Origin: Rhodocyclaceae bacterium
GTDB taxonomy: Bacteria > Pseudomonadota > Gammaproteobacteria > Burkholderiales > CAIKXV01
Assembly: GCA_020248265.1 (NCBI GenBank)
Contig: JADCHX010000029.1
Span: forward strand, 1 to 32,257
Direction of reading: 5' to 3'
Length of the DNA stretch: 32,257 bases
This document shows, in pieces, positions 24,029 through 32,122 of the stretch. A model generated the notes under the pieces. It was not told the DNA's origin and made no database searches. It saw only the letters and a list, made by a program, of their open reading frames with translations. Position 1 is the stretch's first letter. Each line of letters begins with the position of its first letter. The translations under genes were made by a program, and so were the position numbers.

Positions 24029-24048
24029 GTCCAATCGATTGATTGGAC
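24029..24048. promoter_or_regulatory. Inverted repeat between the two sRNA candidates
   Basis: GTCCAATC (24029-24036), GATT, GATTGGAC (24041-24048) is a perfect 8-bp inverted repeat. It sits about 60 bp upstream of the minus sRNA promoter and 130 bp upstream of the plus promoter, so it could be a shared operator. No T-run follows it. Confidence 0.45.
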
Positions 24049-24175
24049 TGGCGAACCAGATGTGTCCGTCGTCAGGTCCAGACGACAGGCGACCGCCTGC
24101 CGGTGATCGATCCCGCCGGCATCTGGCATTTTCGCTGTGTCGCGCTTCGACAATGACGCACCGCACAATCAATGC

Positions 24176-24204
24176 TTGATTTTGTCAGCGCATCGGCGTA
24201 CCAT
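24176..24204 (+). promoter_or_regulatory. Sigma70 promoter of the plus-strand sRNA
   Basis: TTGATT (24176-24181) and TACCAT (24199-24204) are separated by exactly 17 bp. A start near 24211 would give an RNA of about 90 nt ending at the strong terminator at 24274-24301. Confidence 0.5.
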
Positions 24205-24210
24205 CCTTTC

Positions 24211-24301
24211 CGTGCCAGACGTTAACAGCGTCTCGCATAATCCTCCGAAACCTCCTCCTTTGGTGGATTTTCAGCGGAACCGACAGGTTCCGCTTTTTTT
24301 T
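24211..24301 (+). ncRNA. Candidate small RNA with CCUCCUCC loop (plus)
   Basis: Three hairpins follow the promoter. Hairpin one is AGACG/CGTCT (24217-24221, 24229-24233). Hairpin two pairs AATCC-T-CC (24239-24246) with GG-T-GGATT (24262-24269), with one T-T mismatch, and displays GAAACCTCCTCCTTT in its loop, including CCTCCTCC at 24251-24258. The third is the terminator with eight T residues. No reading frame here has a ribosome site or recognisable domain. An anti-Shine-Dalgarno loop between a 5' hairpin and a terminator is the architecture of cuckoo-type/CcsR sRNAs. Function would be translational repression of mRNAs, possibly with Hfq; this is inference. Confidence 0.65.
24274..24301 (+). 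terminator. Strong Rho-independent terminator
   Basis: GCGGAACC (24274-24281), loop GACA, GGTTCCGC (24286-24293), then eight T residues (24294-24301). A textbook intrinsic terminator on the plus strand with no protein gene directly upstream, which supports a small RNA gene ending here. Confidence 0.9.
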
Positions 24302-24451
24302 GCCCGATCGCCGTTCCTCGCGTACCGCTTGTGTTTGCCGTGTTGCACAAGAAGGTGCCCCGTTCAGGCGCGCATGAAGCGGCCCCGTGCGACCAGGGGC
24401 GCTGGTGCACGAGCGGGCGCCCGAAAAGGGCTGCAGTGATGGGTCTCGGCC

Positions 24452-24465
24452 TTGTCCATGGACAA
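24452..24465. promoter_or_regulatory. Perfect 14-bp palindrome TTGTCCATGGACAA
   Basis: A perfect palindrome lies about 60 bp downstream of the ABC transporter stop, in the gene-poor stretch 24302-24527. Its TTGTCCA half-site also occurs at 24028-24034, in the inverted repeat between the sRNA candidates, hinting at one binding protein. No gene is evident between 24302 and 24527. Confidence 0.3.
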
Positions 24466-24501
24466 ATGAAGCGAGCCAGCGTCCGGTGGCGCAACCGGCA
24501 T

Positions 24502-24521
24502 CCCGCGCTTTCCTGCGCGGG
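24502..24521 (-). terminator. Hairpin after the ABC transporter gene
   Basis: CCCGCGC (24502-24508), loop TTTCCT, GCGCGGG (24515-24521) lies 7 bp beyond the stop codon at 24528. The stem is strong but lacks a U-tract on the minus strand, so it may be a weak terminator or an RNA-stabilising stem. Confidence 0.35.
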
Positions 24522-24527
24522 CCAGGG

Positions 24528-26330
24528 CTAACGGCCTGACGGCGACAGTGGCGCGAGCTCCCAGAGTCCGTGTCCCATGGAAGACAACCTGTTGCGGTGC
24601 CAGCGCCAGAGCGTGCGCCGGTGCCCGACACTGACGATCGTGGTGTCTGGCAGCGCCTGCACGAGCAGTCCATGCAGCGCTTCCTCCGACGGCTCATCCA
24701 GCGCCGAGGTGGATTCGTCGAGGAACAGCAGCGTCGGCTCGAGCAGGAGCGCACGGGCGAAGGCCACCCGCTGCTGCTCGCCGCCCGAGAGTACCTGCGC
24801 CCACAGGTCGGACTGGTCGAGGCGGGCAGTGAAGTGTCCGAGGCCGCATCGTTCCAGCACGGACTCGAATCGGGGATCGTCGGCCGGCACCGCGGCGCCG
24901 GGATAGCAGAGGGCCTCGCGCAGCGTGCCCGATGGCAGATAGGGCTTCTGTGGCAGGAACAGTACCTCGCCGCGCGGCGGCAGCGTCACTTCTCCCTGCC
25001 CATAGGGCCAGATGCCGGCCAGTGCGCGCAGGAGCGTGCTCTTGCCGGAGCCGGACGGCCCGCTGACCAGCAGCGCGTCGCCTGCGCGGATGTCTAGATC
25101 CAGCCTGGCGACCAGGAGACGGCCATCGGGCAGGGCCACGTCCAGCCCGCGTACGCTCAGCACCGGCACGGCGCTGGCCTGCCCGGTGCCTGCCTCCGGC
25201 TGAGCACTGACCGTCGTGCGCGCGCCCTCGCAGAAGAGAAACCGGTCCGCGCGGCGGGTGCGCTGTTCCGAGTCCAGCATCCGCTGCTCGAAGCCGGTGA
25301 GTCGGTCCACCGTCGCCTTCCATGCGGCAATCGCCGGGTAGGCATTGATCAGGTACGACAGCGCACCGTGTACCTGTCCGAAGGCGGAGGAGATCTGCAT
25401 CAGGCCGCCGAGCTGTATCTCCTTCGCGAAGTAGCGCGGCGCGGAGACCACGAAGGGAAACACGGTGGCAAGCTGGTTGTATCCGTTGCTGAACCAGGTG
25501 AGCTTCTTCTGCCGTCGCATCAACTGCCAGTAGTTGGCGAACACGGCGCCGAACCGCGCGCCCAGCCGTGCGCGCTCGCCTGCTTCGCCCCGGTACAGGG
25601 CGACGCTCTCGCTGTTCTCGCGCAGGCGCATCAGGCCATAACGGAAGTCGGCCTCATGCCGCTGCTGCTCGAAGGTGAGCCTCGCCAGCGGGCGCCCGAT
25701 CAGGTTGGCGAGCCAGGTGCCGATCGCCGCGTAGGCCACGGCCGCCCAGACCATGTACCCCGGGACGGTCAGTTCAATGCCCCCGATCGACACGGTGGCC
25801 GGGCCGGACAGCGACCACAGCACCACGACGAACGACGCGAGCGTGACGATCGCGTTCATCAGGCCGAGCCCGATCTCCAGCGTCTGGTCGCACATCAGGC
25901 GCAGGTCTTCGCTGATGCGCTGGTCCGGGTTGTCGGTGCCGGCACCGGTGCCGGCATCGAGCAGTTGCACCCGGTAATAGGCCTGTCCGGACAGCCACCG
26001 TTCGATGTAGCGGGTGGTCAGCCAGCGCCGCCAGCGGACCTGCAGCATCTGGTTCAGGTAGAGCTGGTACACGACGATCAGGATGTAGACCGCTGCCAGC
26101 AGCAGGAAGTACCAGAGCAGGGCCACGAAGCCCGGCCGGTCGTAGTCCTGGATCGCGTTGTAGAAGCTGTTGTACCAGGCGTTGACCTGCACCAGCATGA
26201 AGACCGAGGCCAGGTTGAGCGCTACCACCGCGCACAGCAGCAGCCACGCCATGCCGCGTTCCTCGGACTTCCAGTAGGGGCATGCGAGGCGCCAGAACAG
26301 GCGCAGGAATTCGAGCAATCGCGTCGGCAT
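24528..26330 (-). CDS. SbmA/BacA (YddA)-type ABC transporter, fused permease-ATPase
   Basis: The 600-residue protein fuses an N-terminal SbmA/BacA-like membrane domain (about 1-330; six helices, with WYNSFYNAIQDYD and LTFEQQRHEADFRYGLMRLR family motifs) to an ATPase domain. The ATPase shows Walker A GPSGSGKST, Q-loop LPQKPYLPSGTLREAL, signature LSGGEQQR, Walker B LLFLDEST and switch GHR. Relatives such as YddA and Rv1819c-like proteins move peptides, cobalamin or similar hydrophilic compounds. ATG 26330 is preferred, with GGAG 10 nt upstream; an in-frame TTG at 26375 would add 15 residues. It is a half-size transporter expected to dimerise, and has no partner gene here. Confidence 0.88.
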   Translation of the reverse strand: MPTRLLEFLRLFWRLACPYWKSEERGMAWLLLCAVVALNLASVFMLVQVNAWYNSFYNAIQDYDRPGFVALLWYFLLLAAVYILIVVYQLYLNQMLQVRWRRWLTTRYIERWLSGQAYYRVQLLDAGTGAGTDNPDQRISEDLRLMCDQTLEIGLGLMNAIVTLASFVVVLWSLSGPATVSIGGIELTVPGYMVWAAVAYAAIGTWLANLIGRPLARLTFEQQRHEADFRYGLMRLRENSESVALYRGEAGERARLGARFGAVFANYWQLMRRQKKLTWFSNGYNQLATVFPFVVSAPRYFAKEIQLGGLMQISSAFGQVHGALSYLINAYPAIAAWKATVDRLTGFEQRMLDSEQRTRRADRFLFCEGARTTVSAQPEAGTGQASAVPVLSVRGLDVALPDGRLLVARLDLDIRAGDALLVSGPSGSGKSTLLRALAGIWPYGQGEVTLPPRGEVLFLPQKPYLPSGTLREALCYPGAAVPADDPRFESVLERCGLGHFTARLDQSDLWAQVLSGGEQQRVAFARALLLEPTLLFLDESTSALDEPSEEALHGLLVQALPDTTIVSVGHRRTLWRWHRNRLSSMGHGLWELAPLSPSGR

Positions 26331-26387
26331 CGAGAGGGGGCTCCGGTGGGCTCGGCGCACAGTATCATCCTGCAAGAGGCGTGCTGA

Positions 26388-26600
26388 TCCGCAGACCCGT
26401 CATCATGGCTTGCCGCGTCGAGCGCGCTGTCCGGAGCGCTGCCGGTGAGCCTGCCGGTGCTCCTGCCGGTGTGCGCGATCGGCGTGCTGGCGGGCGGCAG
26501 GCTGGTCGAGCGTCTGTCGCGCGAAAGGCTGCTGCGCGTGATCGCCGCCGTGCTCACCGTGAGCGGTGCGTTGTTGCTGGCGAGGGTCGTGGCCTCCTGA
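26388..26600 (+). pseudogene. C-terminal remnant of a TauE/SafE-type permease
   Basis: The frame opened by the TGA at 26385-26387 reads ALSGALPVSLPVLLPVCAIG, then VLAGGRLVERLSRERLLRVI, then AAVLTVSGALLLARVVAS and stops at 26598-26600. Two hydrophobic helices joined by GxRLxxRLSxxxLRxxIxxxL match the end of TauE/SafE anion exporters (DUF81). No start codon with a ribosome site and no upstream helices exist, since the divergent ABC gene begins at 26330. I take it as a 70-codon relic of a permease of about 250 residues. Confidence 0.55.
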
Positions 26601-26679
26601 ACATCCGGTTGCAGCGTCCGTGCGCCGATGTCAAGCACGATCATTCGGTGCCGGATGCTGCGCGCTGCCGTCCGCTCAC

Positions 26680-26685
26680 TATAAT
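26680..26685 (+). promoter_or_regulatory. Consensus -10 box TATAAT upstream of parE
   Basis: A perfect TATAAT in very GC-rich surroundings. The -35 position (26657-26662, GCTGCG) does not match consensus, so activity may depend on an activator. It would transcribe toward parE. Confidence 0.4.
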
Positions 26686-26901
26686 TGCGCCGCGTAGGTG
26701 CATGCCGTGCGGCCTGCCCATCGCCTAGATCGCAGCATCGAAAGCGGACACGAATCGACTGCCCGACGTCAAGTCTTGACAGGGCGGCGTGCTTCGAGCA
26801 AGCAGCTAGCGGTCACGCGATCGCGCAGGCTGGTGCCTGTTATGGAGGCAACCCGGTCGATCGCAAGCAACGGTGCGGGCTGCGGGGCGGACGGAGCGCG
26901 G

Positions 26902-26910
26902 TTATCCACA
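26902..26910 (+). promoter_or_regulatory. DnaA-box consensus TTATCCACA before parE
   Basis: An exact match to the DnaA-binding consensus, 50 bp upstream of the parE start codon. A single box can mediate DnaA control of a promoter; chance occurrence is possible. Confidence 0.4.
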
Positions 26911-26960
26911 ACAGGTGTGAATTGTTTTCGGCGCCAAACCAGGTTTCTTGAACGGATCGA

Positions 26961-28940
26961 ATGGCCAACTCTCGTTACGATGAAGGTTCGATTCGGGTCC
27001 TGAAAGGGCTCGAGCCGGTAAAGGAACGCCCGGGCATGTACACCCGGACGGGCGATCCGGGGCACATCATTGCCGAGGCGATCGACAACTGCGTCGACGA
27101 GGCCCTGGCGGGACATGCGAAGAAGATCGAGGTGACGCTCTACGCCGATGGCTCGATCGGCGTCGCGGATGATGGCCGGGGTATCCCGGTCGGCCCGCAC
27201 CCCGAAGAGAAGGTGCCGGTGGTCGAACTGGTGTTTACCCGACTGCATGCGGGCGGCAAGTTCAACAAGCGCGCCGGCGAGGCATACTCGTTCGCCGGCG
27301 GGCTGCATGGCGTCGGCGTGTCGGTGACCAACGCACTGTCCCGGCGGCTCGATGTCGAGGTGCGCCGTGAAGGCGCGCTGTGGCAGATCGGCTTTGCCGA
27401 CGGCGACGTGGTCAGCAGGCTCCGGAAGGCGGGCGATGCCGGCCGCGAGACGGGCACGCGCCTGCGCATCTGGCCGAACCCGAAGTACTTCGACCAGCCG
27501 AAGGTGCCGCTGGACGAACTCGAACGGCTGCTGCGCTCGAAGGCTGCCTTCCTGCCGAACGTGGCGGTGACGCTCGCCACCGAGAAGGCCGGGGGTACCT
27601 TCGAATCGCGCACCTGGCGCTACAAGGGCGGCATCAACGAGTACCTCGAGGAACTGCTTGGCGGCGCCCAGACGCTGACGCCCATCTTTACCGGCGAGAA
27701 GTACGCCGGCAAGCCGGCCGAGAACGACAGCTTCGCCGAGGGCGAGGGTGCCGCCTGGGCGATCACCTGGGCCGAGGATGGCTCGGTGGTGCGCGAGTCC
27801 TACGTCAACCTGATCCCGACCGCCGCGGGAGGCACGCACGACAGCGGGCTGCGCGAAGGGCTGTTCAATGCGGTGAAGAATTTCATCGACCTGCACAACC
27901 TGCTGCCCAAGGGCGTCAAGCTGCAGCCGGAGGATGTGTTCGGACGCGCCTGCTACATCCTGTCCGCGCGCGTGCTCGACCCGCAGTTCCAGGGGCAGAC
28001 CAAGGAACGCCTGTCCTCGCGCGATGCCGTGCGGCTGGTATCCACGATGGTGCGCGACCCGTCCGATCTCTGGCTGAACGAGCACGTCGAGTATGGCCGG
28101 GCGATCGCCGAACTGGCCATCCGCCAGGCGCAGCAGCGGATGCGCTCCGCGCAGAGCCGGGTCGAGAAGAAGAAGGGTTCCGGGGTCGCGGTTCTACCTG
28201 GGAAACTCACCGACTGCGAATCGTCGGATCCGCGCGACAACGAGGTCTTCCTGGTGGAGGGCGACTCGGCCGGCGGTTCCGCCAAGCAGGGCCGCGACAA
28301 GAACCTGCAGGCGATCCTGCCGCTGCGCGGCAAGGTGCTCAACTCATGGGAGCACGAGCGCGACCGGCTGTTCGCGAACAACGAGATCCACGACATCGCG
28401 GTGGCGATCGGCGTCGACCCGCACGACCTCGACGCGCCCGACGCGGTGGTCGAGAACCTGCGCTACGGCAAGATCGCGATCATGGCCGACGCCGATGTCG
28501 ACGGCTCGCACATCCAGGTGCTGCTGCTGACGCTGTTCCTGCGCCATTTCCCGAAGCTGGTCGAGCGGGGCAACGTGTACATCGCCAAGCCGCCGCTGTA
28601 TCGGGTCGACGTGCCCGGCCATGGCAAGCGCCTCGCGCGGAAAGTCTATGCGCTAGACGATGCCGAACTCGTGTCCATCGAAGACAAGCTGCGCAAGGAA
28701 GGCGTGCGCGACGGGTCCTGGCAGGTGCAGCGATTCAAGGGCCTGGGCGAGATGAGCGCCGAGCAGCTGTGGGAGACCACGATGAACCCGGCGACGCGCC
28801 GATTGCTGCCGGTGGCGATGACCCGTGCCGAACTGGCCGAGACACACAAGGTATTCACGATGCTGATGGGCAAGGGGGAGGCGGCTTCACGCCGCGCCTG
28901 GATGGAACGGCACGGCAACGAGGTGGAAGCGGATGTCTGA
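26961..28940 (+). CDS. parE: DNA topoisomerase IV subunit B
   Basis: The 659-residue ATPase subunit of topoisomerase IV decatenates daughter chromosomes together with ParC. GHKL ATPase motifs are clear: [13 protein letters not shown] with the catalytic Glu, [24 protein letters not shown], and [12 protein letters not shown]. The TOPRIM domain follows with [25 protein letters not shown] and [11 protein letters not shown], then [20 protein letters not shown]. The opening [18 protein letters not shown], the [21 protein letters not shown] stretch and the short length separate it from GyrB (about 800 aa). ATG 26961 follows GAACGGA. parC starts 36 bp downstream, forming a parE-parC operon. Confidence 0.95.
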   Translation: MANSRYDEGSIRVLKGLEPVKERPGMYTRTGDPGHIIAEAIDNCVDEALAGHAKKIEVTLYADGSIGVADDGRGIPVGPHPEEKVPVVELVFTRLHAGGKFNKRAGEAYSFAGGLHGVGVSVTNALSRRLDVEVRREGALWQIGFADGDVVSRLRKAGDAGRETGTRLRIWPNPKYFDQPKVPLDELERLLRSKAAFLPNVAVTLATEKAGGTFESRTWRYKGGINEYLEELLGGAQTLTPIFTGEKYAGKPAENDSFAEGEGAAWAITWAEDGSVVRESYVNLIPTAAGGTHDSGLREGLFNAVKNFIDLHNLLPKGVKLQPEDVFGRACYILSARVLDPQFQGQTKERLSSRDAVRLVSTMVRDPSDLWLNEHVEYGRAIAELAIRQAQQRMRSAQSRVEKKKGSGVAVLPGKLTDCESSDPRDNEVFLVEGDSAGGSAKQGRDKNLQAILPLRGKVLNSWEHERDRLFANNEIHDIAVAIGVDPHDLDAPDAVVENLRYGKIAIMADADVDGSHIQVLLLTLFLRHFPKLVERGNVYIAKPPLYRVDVPGHGKRLARKVYALDDAELVSIEDKLRKEGVRDGSWQVQRFKGLGEMSAEQLWETTMNPATRRLLPVAMTRAELAETHKVFTMLMGKGEAASRRAWMERHGNEVEADV

Positions 28941-28976
28941 CCGGTTCAGCCTGGAGTATGAGCGGAGGGGCACTCG

Positions 28977-31391
28977 ATGAGCGGCAACGCAGACCAGCCG
29001 GACCTGTTCGGCAGCGGGCGCGACGTCGCCGTCGTACCCGAGCCTGCCGTGGCGGTGGCAGCCGGTGCCGGGGGTGTGCCACCGCGCGCGCCGGGCGCAC
29101 TGCCGGCAATGCCCGACGGCGATGCGCTGCCGCTATCGCTGTTCGCCGAACATGCATACCTGTCGTATGCGATGTCGGTCGTGAAGGGGCGCGCGCTGCC
29201 CGATGTCTGCGACGGCCAGAAGCCGGTGCAGCGCCGGATCCTGTTCGCGATGCGCGAGCTCGGACTGACGTCGACCTCGAAGCCTGTGAAGTCGGCGCGG
29301 ATCGTCGGCGAGGTGCTGGGCAAGCTGCACCCGCATGGCGACCAGTCCGCGTACGACGCCATGGTGCGGCTGGCGCAGGACTTCACCATGCGCTACCCGC
29401 TGGTCGACGGCCACGGCAACTTCGGGTCGCGCGACGGCGACGGCGCGGCGGCGATGCGCTACACCGAAGCGCGGCTGGCGCCGATCGCCGAACTGCTGCT
29501 GTCCGAGATCGAACAGGGCACGGTCGATTTCGTGCCGAACTACGACGGGGCGTTCCGTGAGCCGACGCTGCTGCCGGCACGGTTGCCGATGCTGCTGCTG
29601 AACGGCGCATCCGGCATCGCGGTCGGCATGGCCACCGAGGTACCGTCGCACAACCTGCGCGAGGTCGCCTCGGCCGCGGTCGCGCTGATCCGCAACCCCA
29701 AGCTCGATGTCGATGCGCTGCGCGGCTTCGTGCCGGGGCCGGACTTCCCGGGTGGGGCGCAGATCATCTCCCCCGACGATGACCTGCGCTCGGCCTACGA
29801 CACCGGGCGTGGCTCGCTCAAGGTGCGGGCACGCTGGGCATTCGAGGAACTGGCGCGCGGGCAATGGCAGGCGGTGATCACCGAGCTGCCGCCCGGCGTT
29901 TCGGTGCAGAAGGTCCTCGGCGAGATCGAGGAACTCACCAACCCGAAGGTGCGCGCGGGCAAGAAGACGCTGACTCAGGATCAGGCTCAGCTCAAGCAAC
30001 TGACGCTGTCGGTGCTCGAGAAGGCCCGCGACGAGTCGAGCAAGGATTCACCGGTGCGGCTGGTACTGGAGCCGCGCAGTTCGCGCCTGGACCGCGACGA
30101 GTTCATCAACACGTTGCTCGTGCACACCAGCATGGAGTCGAGCGTGTCGGTGAACCTCGTCACCATCGGCCGGGATGGCCGGCCGCAGCAGAAGTCCCTG
30201 CGCGGGGTGCTCGCCGAGTGGATCGACTTCCGTTTCGATACCGTGCGCCGTCGCTGCGAACACCGGCTGGCCCAGGTCGACGAGCGCATCCACGTGCTCG
30301 AAGGCCGGATGCTGGTGCTGCTCAATGTCGACGAAGTGATCCGGGTCATCCGCAATTCGGACGAACCGAAGCTGGAGCTGATGGCCGCGTTCAAGCTGTC
30401 CGAGCGGCAGGCCGAGGACATCCTCGAGATGCGGCTGCGCCAGCTGGCCAGGCTCGAGGCGTTCAAGGTCGAGCAGGATCTCGAGGCCAGGCGCGGCGAA
30501 CGTGCCGAGCTGCTCGAACTGCTCGAGAACCCGGCGTCGATGAAGAAGCTGATCATCAAGGAGATCGAGACCGACGCGAAGCAGCATGGCGACGCGCGCC
30601 GTACGCTGATCAAGGCGTCCGAGCGGGCCAGCGTCGAGGCAGCGGTGGTCGACGAGCCGGTGACGGTGATCTTCTCGACCAAGGGCTGGGTGCGCGCGCG
30701 CAGCGGCCATGGCCACGACTGGAGCCAGTTCACGTTCAAGGAAGGTGATGCGCTGCAGTATGCGCGCGAGGTGCGCACCGTCGACCAGGCGGTGTTCCTC
30801 GATACACGCGGCCGCGCCTACACGGTCCCGGTCGCCCAGCTTCCGGGCGCGCGCGGCGACGGTGTGCCGGCGCCTTCGCTGCTCGATGTGCAGGAGGGTG
30901 CGCGCATCACCCAGATGGTCGCCGGGCGGCCGGAAGAGTGCGTGATGCTCGGCGGCACCGGTGGCTATGCGTTCTGGTGCACGCTCGGCGACATGCAGTC
31001 GCGGATCAAGGCCGGCAAGCAGTTCATGGGGCTCACTCCAGACGAAGAGCCGGTCAAGCCGATGATCTTCCAGGCGGCGTCGACGCCCTCGGTCGCGGCG
31101 GTGTCGGGCGCCGGCCGCCTGCTCGTGTTCCCGATGGAAGAGTTCAAGCAGTTGTCGGGCGGTGGTCGCGGCGTGATCGCGATCGGCCTCGATGACGGGG
31201 AACGGCTGGTCGCGATCGGCCCCTGCAACGGAAAGTCGCTGCGGCTGGGCGGCACTGCCCGCATGGGAAAGGTCGGGGACATCGAAATCCGCGGCGCCGA
31301 ACTCGCAGACTACAATGGCCGCCGTGCGCGCAAGGGGTTGCTGCTGCCCCGGAAGTTCCGCGCCGACGAGGTGCTGCCCGGGCCTGCGTGA
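28977..31391 (+). CDS. parC: DNA topoisomerase IV subunit A
   Basis: The 804-residue breakage-reunion subunit has catalytic Y162 in AMRYTEARL. Surrounding motifs are [40 protein letters not shown] and the C-terminal beta-pinwheel repeats (for example [20 protein letters not shown]). The quinolone-determining residues equivalent to E. coli ParC S80 and E84 are Q123 and D127. About 45 residues of Ala/Pro/Val-rich extension precede the catalytic core ([17 protein letters not shown]), longer than E. coli ParC. GGAGGGG stands upstream of ATG 28977. Pairs with parE to form the ParC2ParE2 enzyme. Confidence 0.95.
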   Translation: MSGNADQPDLFGSGRDVAVVPEPAVAVAAGAGGVPPRAPGALPAMPDGDALPLSLFAEHAYLSYAMSVVKGRALPDVCDGQKPVQRRILFAMRELGLTSTSKPVKSARIVGEVLGKLHPHGDQSAYDAMVRLAQDFTMRYPLVDGHGNFGSRDGDGAAAMRYTEARLAPIAELLLSEIEQGTVDFVPNYDGAFREPTLLPARLPMLLLNGASGIAVGMATEVPSHNLREVASAAVALIRNPKLDVDALRGFVPGPDFPGGAQIISPDDDLRSAYDTGRGSLKVRARWAFEELARGQWQAVITELPPGVSVQKVLGEIEELTNPKVRAGKKTLTQDQAQLKQLTLSVLEKARDESSKDSPVRLVLEPRSSRLDRDEFINTLLVHTSMESSVSVNLVTIGRDGRPQQKSLRGVLAEWIDFRFDTVRRRCEHRLAQVDERIHVLEGRMLVLLNVDEVIRVIRNSDEPKLELMAAFKLSERQAEDILEMRLRQLARLEAFKVEQDLEARRGERAELLELLENPASMKKLIIKEIETDAKQHGDARRTLIKASERASVEAAVVDEPVTVIFSTKGWVRARSGHGHDWSQFTFKEGDALQYAREVRTVDQAVFLDTRGRAYTVPVAQLPGARGDGVPAPSLLDVQEGARITQMVAGRPEECVMLGGTGGYAFWCTLGDMQSRIKAGKQFMGLTPDEEPVKPMIFQAASTPSVAAVSGAGRLLVFPMEEFKQLSGGGRGVIAIGLDDGERLVAIGPCNGKSLRLGGTARMGKVGDIEIRGAELADYNGRRARKGLLLPRKFRADEVLPGPA

Positions 31392-31411
31392 GCGTTTGGT
31401 TCAATCAGCAA

Positions 31412-31440
31412 TTGACAAGCGCCCCGGTCAGCGCCAAAAT
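31412..31440 (+). promoter_or_regulatory. Promoter of the tRNA-Tyr gene
   Basis: A consensus TTGACA (31412-31417), 17 bp, then CAAAAT (31435-31440). It is positioned 17 bp before the tRNA-Tyr gene and just after the parC stop, and may drive the whole tRNA-tuf locus. Confidence 0.65.
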
Positions 31441-31457
31441 CCGCGATTCGCATTTTT

Positions 31458-31542
<85 letters not shown>

Positions 31543-31825
31543 CGCTTTCCCAGCAGTTCCCGCATCCGCGGCAGTACCCGCCGCGTCAGATGTTCTGTCA
31601 ACGAATCAAGCATCTGGTCAATTGATTTACCCAGTTCATGCATCGCAGCCGGCTCCTACGGATGAACCGAAGCCGGCGGTCGAATCCGCCCCTCGACCAG
31701 GTGATGCCGTCTTCACCCAGGCCGGTACCCGCGTCCGGAGTCAGGATGCGGATGTCGTGTCCGCGTCTGGCCGTTCCGGAGGTTCTGGCAGGGCTGCCAG
31801 GGCAGGCGGTTGGTCGGAAGCACGC
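31543..31825. other. Long spacer between tRNA-Tyr and tRNA-Gly
   Basis: This 283-bp spacer has no clear gene. It contains inverted arms CAGATG/CATCTG (near 31588-31618), GCCGGC at 31648-31653 and 31672-31677, and a T-arm-like GGCGG-TCGAAT-CCGCC (31676-31691) followed by CCTCGACCA. The last may be a relic of a lost tRNA. Confidence 0.35.
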
Positions 31826-31899
31826 GCGGGTGTAGCTCAATGGTAGAGCCATAGCCTTCCAAGCTAAAGACGAGGGTTCGATTCCCTTCACCCGCTCCA
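31826..31899 (+). tRNA. tRNA-Gly (TCC)
   Basis: A 74-nt tRNA. Acceptor GCGGGTG pairs with CACCCGC, the D arm is TAGCTCAATGGTAGAGC, the anticodon loop in GCCTTCCAAGC holds TCC, the T arm is GAGGGTTCGATTCCCTT, and CCA is encoded at the end. Confidence 0.95.
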
Positions 31900-31972
31900 G
31901 AATGTCTCGCGTCACCCGAATATCCCGAACCCCCCCGAATACGCAGCACCCGCCACGCGTCACCCCGTTTTC

Positions 31973-32047
31973 GCCCATGTAGCTCAGTGGCAGAGCACTC
32001 CCTTGGTAAGGGAGAGGTCGCCCGTTCAATCCGGGCCATGGGCACCA
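31973..32047 (+). tRNA. tRNA-Thr (GGT)
   Basis: A 75-nt tRNA. Acceptor GCCCATG pairs with CATGGGC, the D arm is TAGCTCAGTGGCAGAGC, the anticodon arm CTCCC-TTGGTAA-GGGAG holds GGT, the T arm is GCCCGTTCAATCCGGGC, and CCA is encoded. It lies 75 bp upstream of tuf, the common bacterial arrangement. Confidence 0.95.
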
Positions 32048-32122
32048 TCATCAAGGCCGCAGGCCCCGCCTCACAAGCCCAATCGTTCAAACCCACTCGC
32101 ATCCGCAGCAGGAGCTCCAGTC

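Larger units (their letters stand above)
26601..26960. other. Long leader region upstream of parE
   Basis: This 360-bp stretch has no recognisable gene. It holds a consensus TATAAT (26680-26685), a perfect inverted repeat GTCAAG-T-CTTGAC (26768-26780) and a DnaA-box match (26902-26910). If TATAAT is used, parE mRNA would carry a leader of about 270 nt. I looked for 6S, tmRNA and RNase P landmarks and found none. Confidence 0.45.

Noticed and set aside
24137-24439. Small plus-strand frame (100 codons) over the plus-strand sRNA
   Set aside because: Starts at a GTG without ribosome site, has no domain, and runs through a strong intrinsic terminator.
26692-26900. Possible 6S RNA, tmRNA or RNase P RNA after the TATAAT box
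   Set aside because: Ends do not pair into a long closing stem, no landmark motifs are seen and no terminator lies before parE.
27380-29560. 726-codon plus-strand open frame across the parE/parC junction
   Set aside because: Frame-shifted reading of parE and parC, Arg/Gly-rich with no family content.
31598-32029. Minus-strand frame over the tRNA-Gly/tRNA-Thr region
   Set aside because: Consists largely of antisense tRNA sequence; a common false gene call.
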